A stretch of 64,000 nucleotides of DNA from Mytilus californianus (lineage: Eukaryota > Mollusca > Bivalvia > Mytilida > Mytilidae). Location of the stretch: positions 45,616,426-45,680,425 of the forward strand of contig NW_026262679.1 in assembly GCF_021869535.1 (NCBI RefSeq). The letters are read 5' to 3'. This document shows, in pieces, positions 55,691 through 64,000 of this stretch. The notes beneath the pieces were generated by a model. That model worked only from the letters and a program-made list of their open reading frames with translations. It was not told the DNA's origin and did no database searches. The stretch's first letter is position 1; each line of letters begins with the position of its first letter. Position numbers and translations under genes: made by a program.

Positions 55691-58600
55691 TACATATACA
55701 ACATGTTAGTGTAAAAGAAAAAGTGTAATATTTATATATCTTATATAATATATTATATTTTTACTTCATATATAACCGATTTATGTATTTAAACACTAGC
55801 TGGAATGGGGTCTCTAGGCTTCATTTTTTTATGTTGAAAATAGATAACCATCTGGTTGTCAACACTTCAGTAGAATTCAAAATTAAATGAAATTATTAAT
55901 ATTATACTTCAAATAAACACAGGTCGAAGCTATTTTTTTATTGTCAAATCGTGATATTTTACTGATTTGGTCACACATCACGAATGCATTCTAATCATAT
56001 TCAAAATATCACATGTGAAATATGAATAAAAGGGGAGGGAAGACGAAAATTATAAAATATCACAGTTAACAAAATATATGTAAGCAATTAAAATTTACCA
56101 TAGTTTGGATTTTTTGAAGTGATAAAACATTTAATGATGCTTTAATATAATTTCGAAATTTGTATATAATTTGATGGCGTCAGTTCATTCTTATTTAGAA
56201 AAACAGGAAAATATATTCCAGAAAATATCTCTAAATTAACACCGAAAAACAGGTTAATCATTGATAAACCAAAATCAGGCCATATACTATTTTTATGTTA
56301 AAAAAATCAAAGTTAGCTCTTAAAGCTTTTATTACGTTCCCACGGAAAAGGTTATCGCCAAAAATATTTGCAATCTTTAAGTTGAATTTTGTTTTAATTG
56401 TAAATAAGTTTTCTAAAAAAGAATTAAAATTAATGCATACATATTTTTGATTTGCCAAAAACTTTTGTAGAATTATATACTTCAAGCAAAATTTCTCAAA
56501 AATAAAATTTATCCTGCGTTATTTTTAAACAATTGTGCTATTTTCACAGGAATTTTCAAATCAGTGTCCACTTAAAAAATGTCCTATATTATTATTATTA
56601 TTTCCCAAGGTTTTCCTGGAATAGAACTTTAGATACTTACATCTAATATTTTGAATCATTGATATTTGATCATTATTGATTAGTAAATACTTGTTAAAAC
56701 ACGCCCATACATATATCAATGAATCGAAATATTCTCAATCGGAAATATATAAATTAAATATAACTAATAATAACTTACTACCACAATGAATGAATTATTG
56801 GCAAGTCAGCATTATACTTAAGACCATAAAGCGAAAAAAAAATCCCTATAACAGAATTTTATATTGTTTTAGTGTTAGTGACTTACAATTATATATGATA
56901 TGTTTTTTATCCGTATTCGGACATTTTTCTTATGAACACAAAAAATGCTGCAACTATTCTAAAATAAATATGTTCATTCTAGTAGTTTAAACTTATTAAT
57001 TCGAGCATTACTATAAATTAATTTTATAATATTGTCATTGTTTGGTATCAGTTTTCAGCTTATAACTTACGAGTAGTGATATTTAATTAAAAAGTGCCGA
57101 AATTATTATGTATGAATATATATTAATTCAAGTACAACTATTCCTTCTAATGAAAAGCATCTTAGATGAAGAAAAACAAGATAATTTGAAATATCTGATT
57201 TTATGATAAAAGAATGTCAATTTCGTTCTATTATTATACGTGGGCAATTAGCTTCTTATGATACTTAACTTATCAGCACTTAATTTACATTACTTTAAAG
57301 ACCCTCCTACTGGCTATATGGTGTGAAAAACCCTCGTACATACGGAGATAAACTAAATAATTTAAGATTTCTCATAGTAAGTAAATACTTCTATTACCCT
57401 CTTAACATTTATGTTTATTTATACTCTACAATAATATAAATTCTTTAAGACTCTATCTCTCTCTCTGAATATATATATATACACACTAAATTAAGGAAAA
57501 TATTTTATTAAGACGGTTGTTTCAGCTTAGTTTTGACCTACTGAGAAAGCGTGACTTTTTCGGAAATAATTATTTAAAGATTATTACAAATTATATGTTT
57601 ATTTCGTGGAAAGGGGAAGACTTCCTCTATAATCAGATTGATCCAGCCAAACCGTGTGTAAAACCGGACACGGGCGTAAGGTTATCATACATCCCTTTCT
57701 CTAATTTGGAAAATAAAATCCGGAAACTTATACTTGTTAGTTTCCGTACCAGAGAATCATAGCGTTTATCCACAAGAAATGACGCATTAGTCTCACTAAT
57801 TGTCAAAATATGTCGATTCAAATTTTTACCCTACATTTTATCCATTGTTTAAAATTTTAAATGTTACGTCTTTTGTAATACATTTTTTTTTCTAATCCCA
57901 ATAATGTACATGTTTTTTTTATTAAAAAATCGCTTTAAAAGAGTAGCAGTTCAATCATTAAAGACGACATTTAACTTGAAAACCACAGAGAGGGAAGCAA
58001 ATAAATACTTTGAAACAGAAAACAAGATAATATTGGAAAGAAATAAAACTGCTAAAACTAAAAACAAATTTATTAAGATGAGGGTAAATCAGACAAAGGA
58101 TAAGTGTATCCTTTCCATCATTTTGAAATATAAAACAGAGAGAAGGGGGGAAATATGAACAAGCATTTTTTTATGAACTTAAAATTCATGCAATTTGCTG
58201 TTTTCAATGTACAAGGGGGTTTAAGCGAACTGCTTCGACAATGCCACTGCTTTGTGACTGTAACTATTCCAGGAATGAATTTCTAACCACCGAGTTATCA
58301 ATCTTGGCGTTGCCGCTAATACCCATTTTACTTCATTGGTTCTGAAATATAGAAAGAATAAAATGAGATGTGTGGTATATGACAATGAAACAGAAACCCA
58401 ACGACAGCAAAAATGTACAAAACATTATACATCTAAAGTTCCATATACGGTCGTTAACAATAAATAGAAGGTGTCTAACGCCAAGCTCTTAATCCCACCA
58501 AGCTTGCATCTGGACAGCCACATGAATTTACAAAAAATTAAGACTTATCTCTCTTAGACAAAACATGACATTTGAATCCTGTCTATTTTGATATGAGTTA

Positions 58601-59063
58601 ATATTCCCCATGACATTTTTTTTTCTTTTTGGTCCTTTGGTCTCGACCGAGTAATATTTTCCTTACCATTGGATAATTCAATAATGTACTACCTGTATGT
58701 GGGACTCACTGTTAGTCCGTTTTGAAAACTTCCTTTCATAATAAAATCAATATGTTAGGAAGGATCATCTTCATCATTCCAAGACATACACCAGAATCCA
58801 TTTAGAAGTTTTACGACATATGTTATGATTTAAATTTTCAACACGTGAGTTTCTCTTTTCTGAGAAGTTAATTAAACATATTATATACATGTGATGTGCA
58901 AGGTGTTTAAATTTCAGAGCTGTTCTCGATACAATGTTAAATAGCCATTTAAGAAGTTTCCCTTTTCTGAACTGTACGTTTAATATACCTACATTTTATG
59001 TATGGTGATTAAGTATCTCTGTTCATTCACTATTCAAGAGGCGGTATCAATATAGTGTCTTCC
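55691..59063. other. Long AT-rich intergenic stretch
   Basis: Short open frames at 57517-57762 and 57904-58158 (plus) have no recognisable motif. A GACAATGAAACAGAAACCCA then CGACAGCAAA segment near 58380-58410 looks like a reversed dispersed-repeat end. A CT patch lies near 57452-57466. Confidence 0.4.
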
Positions 59064-59352
59064 TTAACAGAGTGAACTAACTGTCCTAGAACTTTCACAG
59101 TAATGATGATCTGGTATCACAGCGGACATTTTTTTATGATGACGAACATAAGATTGGCACATTTTATGTAAATTCTGCATCAAAGTACAATTCAGAACAA
59201 AAGCTTGGAAATAGCCAAACACGATTGTAAGCATCAAAATAAAAATGGGAATAAAAAGTCCTAACTTAACAGTCGTGTAAAAACTTTGCTTTCCGAGTTG
59301 TAACACGATAGGTGCTTCTATCGAAACAGGATATTCTTGAGCACCTGATATC
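59064..59352 (-). CDS. Weak candidate exon: hypothetical membrane protein segment
   Basis: A minus-strand open frame ending in TAA at its low-coordinate end. The translated segment has a hydrophilic lead (GAQEYPVSIEAP), one hydrophobic helix of about 23 residues (GLFIPIFILMLTIVFGYFQA region) and a basic, His-rich tail (QSYVRHHKKMSAV). It begins without an ATG; an AG at about 59346-59345 could be a splice acceptor, but its polypyrimidine tract is poor. The layout would suit the last exon of a single-pass membrane protein whose other exons lie at higher coordinates, but I recognise no partner exon. It may well be a chance frame. Confidence 0.2.
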
Positions 59353-59572
59353 AATATCGGTAATATGGGAAGCTATGGTTTTCAGTTGGTTTGTTTTTTT
59401 TGGAAAATAATTTCAGTGACGGTTTATGGATTACTGGGTTTTTTTAGGTGGAAAGGGGGTGTAGTTTTATATTGTAGTTCTAACAGTTTGATTTTTCTTT
59501 GAGAAATAGTTAATTCAGTACTCAATTAGTCTTTCAATACATTTTGATAGAACCCAACCAATCAGTTTTTTA

Positions 59573-59719
59573 TGTAAGGCGACATTGCTTGATTCTTTTA
59601 TCAGCGTATTTTGTAAGGCCACATTGCTGGTACTTTTATCAGCATTTTTGTAAGGCTGGCCACATTGCTGGATGCATTTATCAGCATTTTTTGTTAGGCC
59701 ACATTGCTGCATGCTTTTT
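59573..59719 (+). repeat. Four degenerate tandem units of about 37 bp
   Basis: Each unit holds GTAAGGC(C)ACATTGCTG then TTTATCAGCATTTTT. The small open frames on both strands here are repeat artefacts. Confidence 0.8.
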
Positions 59720-61425
59720 GTATATAATAAATGTATAGCTGATATAAGCATCATCTGCAAAAGTTTCGTTCAGTATTATTTTGTGTACAATTCTGATTTT
59801 TATTCACTCACTACAGGGTTTTGAACTGGGTTGGTTAAATAAGAATTTAATATAACGATTTAAATATGACTAAACGAACAACTGTTGACATTTATTATAC
59901 ATAATCTTTTTGATAGCATAGACGATTTGAGGTCGCCTCACTTATTAAAACAAACCGTCAAACAAAAATCATTTCCGCTTTCTACTTGAAATGAACCAAA
60001 GATCTTGTTTCAATTAATTTCGTCTTAATAAGACTTATGATTGATACCAGGAGGGAGGGATAGGGGTGTATTGCGGAATTAAGATATTTACCTCTAATGC
60101 CGCAATTAATTTACCGACCTTTATTGCAATCATTTAGCGTAATTATTCCGAGCATGAAAAAAACTTATATTTATTAATATATATTAGTGGGACTTCCCTC
60201 TAATTCCTTCTTTCTGACTGAATGTTATCTCACGTGTAAACACACAATGCAAAACATATACCGTATGATGATAAGTCTGAATTTCATACAAAGAAATGAT
60301 GCAATTTCATGCACGTGACTATAGTCAGTATAAAGTTGCTCATTGTAATAGGCTTTGCCGTGCGATGACCTTAAATATACATATCTTTGTTTTCGTTGAC
60401 CTTTGTTGGTTGACTGGCCAATTGGCAATTGTAACATATTTCTTTATTTTATACCAATTATAATACTTTTACTCCTTTAGAATGAAAAAAAGAGATTTGG
60501 TGTATTTAAAAGTTACAATGAGGCCTTCAACACGGGATAGTTCTAAGCTCATGTTGCACATTCAAGTCGGCCTGGCACTGATTTGGGCGGAATTCCTTGC
60601 TTAAGATGCTCTTACGTCACATCTAGATATTTTTTAAATAACACAAATGCGGAGTAATATAAACAGTAACAGACGATAAAATGCAATGAAATCTAACAAA
60701 TACAGCCATGATATTCCTGACATTCTCCTATTAAAATAAAGATACAATGCAAACATTTAGACAACCACGGGTACATGAAGATATCTGTCAGTATTATTTT
60801 CAGAGGACATGGTTATTTTAAAAATATGTATAAAATATATTCTTAAATTCTTAAAATTAAAAAAAAAAAATTTCAGAAGAGATATGAAAAGTGAACTTGT
60901 TCCATTATTATTTAGTAAAAAACAGTCTGTGTACCAGGTTTGTCATTTGAGATGTCGATTTGTCGATTCTTAACTCTTCCTTTCCCTTATCTCATTTTCA
61001 ACCAGGGTTAATCCAGTCTTCTCAAGCTGTTCCGTTTGTTTGTGTAATTTTAAACATAATTCCAGTTATCTTCTAGATCTATTACTGTTACAGCATAGGT
61101 TAGAAAGGGGCGGAAAGACTACTGTAGTATCCGTGTCTTAACAACAAAATCATATCAGCATTTTACGGGAAACACTACGGATCTGTTCCGTAGTAGTACC
61201 TTTTGTTATACTTCATGTCAAAATGGCAGATTTTGATTGGTTAATACGAGGGAGACAATTTACTCTATCCTATGGCAAATACTCTATTACCCTTCATAGA
61301 GACGCTTAATCAAGTGTGCGTTTTTGTAAATACGGATGATTGTTATGTACAAGACGTCATAGTTTATTACTTTGAATTTGAAAATATAATAGACAGTAAT
61401 AACAGAACATTCAGTATAATAAATT
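59720..61425. other. AT-rich intergenic stretch with a degraded family A scrap
   Basis: About 60330-60452 has GGCTTTGCCGTGCGATGACC, TTGACCTTTGTTGG and CCAATTGGCAATTGTAACAT, a decayed family A 3' end. No gene recognised elsewhere. Confidence 0.4.
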
Positions 61426-61533
61426 AAATAACACATATCTGAGAGTGTGATAGAGCAGATTGTTACCCCTCAGTTGACAATGTTTTCTCGGGGTAACAAT
61501 CTGCTCTATCACCCTCTCAGCTATGTGTTATTT
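61426..61533. repeat. 108-bp inverted repeat (44-bp arms)
   Basis: 61426-61469 and 61490-61533 are complementary at 42 of 44 positions around a 20-base loop. Arm words are AAATAACACATA, GAGCAGATTGTTACCCC. Probably a small MITE; flanks are too AT-rich to define a target duplication. Confidence 0.9.
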
Positions 61534-61659
61534 ATATAATATTATCTTTTCTAGATTATAACCTATGATGTGATTTTTTTTCACAAGGGTATATACCTAG
61601 ATCAAGGATCCTACACGAAAGTGGTGCGTTACAACTTACTTCGTCACTTGTTATATATT

Positions 61660-61705
61660 TGTACGTGGGGTTCACTTAAACTCCTGTTAACAGTGTGCTC
61701 TTATA

Positions 61706-61754
<49 letters not shown>

Positions 61755-62047
61755 CGTGTAAGAGGGAGGGGTTGGGCGCTTGCTAACACGTTTAACGCCG
61801 CCACATTATGTATGTGCTAGTCCCAAGTCAAGGGTTGTGGTTGGTCGTTCATTGTTTTATATATAATCAGGTCGTTGGTTTTCTCGTTTGAATTGTTTTA
61901 TATTTAGTCATGTCGGGGTCTTATTATACGGTATGGGTTTTGCTCATTGTGAAAGGCCGCATGGTGACCTACAGTTGCTTACATCTACGTTATTTGGTCT
62001 CTGGTGTAAAGTTGTATCATTGGCAATCATACCATATTTTCTTATCT
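61660..62047 (+). repeat. Dispersed repeat family A, copy 9, with internal hexamer expansion
   Basis: GGAGGGGTTGGGCGCTTG, CATTATGTATGTGCTAGTCC, CAGGTCGTTGGTTTTCTCGT, CATGTCGGGGTCTTATTATA, TTATTTGGTCTCTGGTGTAA and CATTGGCAATCATACCATAT, in family order. Confidence 0.8.
61706..61753 (+). repeat. (CTGTCC)8 microsatellite
   Basis: Eight perfect CTGTCC hexamers growing out of the CTGTCCC box of repeat family A copy 9. The Val-Pro repeat frame over it is an artefact. Confidence 0.95.
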
Positions 62048-63578
62048 TTGTATAGTTATAAGTTCTCTTCTTCTCTTTTTCTTTTGTTGATTGTCTCTTT
62101 TCTATTACTTTTTCTTTTGAATGCGCTTTCTTATCTTACAATTTCTCTAACAGTGGGCTACCTCCGAAATAAATTTAGCAATGCCGAAACAAATGATAAA
62201 TACATAATTAGCGGATAATTTTATAATTTTCTCAATAAACATAAACTAATTCGATAGGCATCTTTGATGATTAAGCGGAAAAGTACAACTAAGTATATTT
62301 AATTCAAATATAAAAATTAGGAACCACGACTTATCTGTTAACTGATAATACTCCTTTGAAATGATTTTACAATTTCAAAATAATAGCTATAAAATAAGTC
62401 TGATTGCTTATCTATCGAAAAATATGTCTTTATATTCCGAAAAAAAATTCTACTAATTATTATTATTATTTTGAATATTATGTTTATAATAATGTGGTAT
62501 TAAGATGAAAGAATAGTACGATAAGGTTTTCCATTAAATTGAAATTGATTTACAATTCCTCGTGGTGTCTGCTCGGGGGAGGATTAGTATCTGCAGATAG
62601 TGAAGTTATCCCTCATAAAATGTTTACATATAAAATTATTTTTCTACATATATCATTGTCACAAAACGTACACATAACATTTTTATAGATAAATAGATAT
62701 TTTATCTTGTTATGATGATATTAGCATGAAATGGGTGTTAGTTGATTTATATTTATCCTTGCAAAGGTCAAATCCATTCAAATTTTCCATTATAAACATT
62801 ACACAACATAAAATTGTAGGTATTTCATAAAATCACTGTTCCTTTGATCGTGCATTGTTTTCTCATGTACACGTAGTAATTCTGTGAGATGAATTGATAC
62901 AGCATATCCTTTCTTTTCCTTCAATACAGGATATGTTGACCCTTCCTGAGCACCTTAAATCATACCAGATTTTATATTGGAGTTCAAATTGCTTGTAATT
63001 ATTTTTCATTGTTTTAGTTCATTTGCAATGAAAATAGGGAGCGTATACAACATGTTTTTGTGGAATAACCTTCACAAGGTACTTTTAAGATCGAATAATC
63101 TGTGTTTGTGGAATAACCTCAGGTAACTCTCGAGACCAACAAAACGTTGGAGAGAGCTTAAAAACCCCCAAAAGGGCGTAATATAAAAGTCAACATATTC
63201 TGAACCTTCCATATTGCTTATGTGTCTGTCCTTGTGTTTGTTTTTATATTCTATATACTAGTAGGTCTCAATAGATTTTCGATATTTGAAACGTTCTTTA
63301 TATGTAACTTCGTTCATCTTCAGAATATATCTAATAACATATATTTTTTTCTTTATTTTGCCTTCTAATGTGGCCATTAAATCAAAACGACAATTGTACA
63401 TATCTACCTCGATTTACCTATACGAAAAATTACTGCATATCAAATCAAAGGCGGTTAACTTAATTTTCAGCAGTTGATGCTCAAATCTGTATACCTGCAG
63501 TGGCCAAAATGTGGATATCAGTTCGATCATATAAGATATAAAAAAAGACTATTTAAATATATAAATTTGTATGATAGC
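62048..63578. other. AT-rich intergenic stretch, nothing recognised
   Basis: GTGGAATAACCT occurs twice (63060 and 63108), a minor local duplication. The small frames at 63286-63477 and elsewhere look random. Confidence 0.4.
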
Positions 63579-63885
63579 GATGCCGCTGCTGGAGGACGTT
63601 TCGTCTAGAGGGTATCCCCAGCTCAGTAGTTATAACTCTTGGGCTAACATGGGTAATTTTCTGTAAATTTACTGTTTATAAAATGTTTTTTATTTTGTTC
63701 GACAAACTAAGATTTTCTTCCCCAGGCAAGGTTGTCCTTAGCTGTATTTTGCAATACTTTTAGGAAATTTTTGGTTTTCAATGCTCCTCAATTCCGTATT
63801 TAATTTTTCTTCGATCGTCACTGACGAATCTTGCGTAGACGCGTGTCTGGCGTACCAAATTATAACCTTTATAATATATTTGATG
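63579..63885 (+). repeat. Dispersed repeat family F, longest copy
   Basis: GATGCCGCTGCTGGAGGACG, TCTAGAGGGTATCCCCAGCT, AAACTAAGATTTTCTTCCCC, AGGCAAGGTTGTCCTTAGCT, CAATGCTCCTCAATTCCGTA, CGTCACTGACGAATCTTGCG and GTCTGGCGTACCAAATTATA. Partial relatives lie at 46800-46920, 16380-16475 and 32045-32140. I recall the family from mussel sequences. Confidence 0.75.
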
Positions 63886-64000
63886 CGCACGACACGTGTT
63901 TCTTAATTAAGTTTTGAAGGTCAAAGACATAAACATTTGTACAAGGTTGTTAATGACAGAGAACAACTTGCGTTTTTGTAAAACAAAATGCTTCTATAAG

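Overview
The window is animal nuclear DNA, very AT-rich and gene-poor. It most likely comes from a bivalve mollusc of the mussel (Mytilus) type. That assignment is an inference: many dispersed repeats resemble repeat families I recall from mussel genomes, and the one clear host gene is a bilaterian homeobox gene split by a large intron. There is no prokaryotic gene organisation.

The only confidently recognised host gene is an Nkx2-5/tinman (NK4-type) homeobox gene on the minus strand. It has two coding exons (41237-40826 and 34792-34251) around a 6.0-kb phase-1 intron with GT/AG borders. The spliced CDS is 954 nt (317 aa). It has a TN-like repression motif, an NK2-class homeodomain with Tyr54, an NK2-specific domain, a tyrosine-rich region and the C-terminal pentapeptide GIRAW. 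From about 33.45 to 42.3 kb (3' flank, intron and promoter) I recognise none of the repeats that crowd the rest of the window.

Region by region: 0.5-5 kb holds scattered repeats and a long pyrimidine-rich tract. 7.3-8.7 kb is a decayed reverse-transcriptase (RT) element. 11.0-13.5 kb is a much better preserved RT element, probably Penelope-like, whose only visible break in the RT frame is one TGA. 15.4-18.8 kb mixes a dispersed repeat, a degraded LINE-type RT and a LINE tail fragment. 19.95-21.5 kb is a non-autonomous element with inverted ends and GTTCTA-rich blocks. 22.0-22.45 kb is a fold-back MITE inserted at TA inside an older repeat. 25.9-26.8 kb is a 39-bp minisatellite. 27.4-28.5 kb is a second copy of the 15.4-kb repeat, carrying a hairpin and a LINE fragment. 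31.6-32.5 kb is a 304-bp direct duplication. 33.16-33.45 kb is a 3'-end fragment of the 11-kb RT element. 41.3-64 kb is mostly unrecognised AT-rich DNA with short repeat fragments, three small tandem arrays, two MITE-like inverted repeats and one weak candidate membrane-protein exon at 59.1-59.35 kb.

Overall this is a developmental regulator in a repeat-depleted pocket within a repeat-littered neighbourhood. I see no multi-gene pathway or defence system. Repeat family labels (A to H) are local to this report, and their boundaries were judged by eye to about 10-20 bases.
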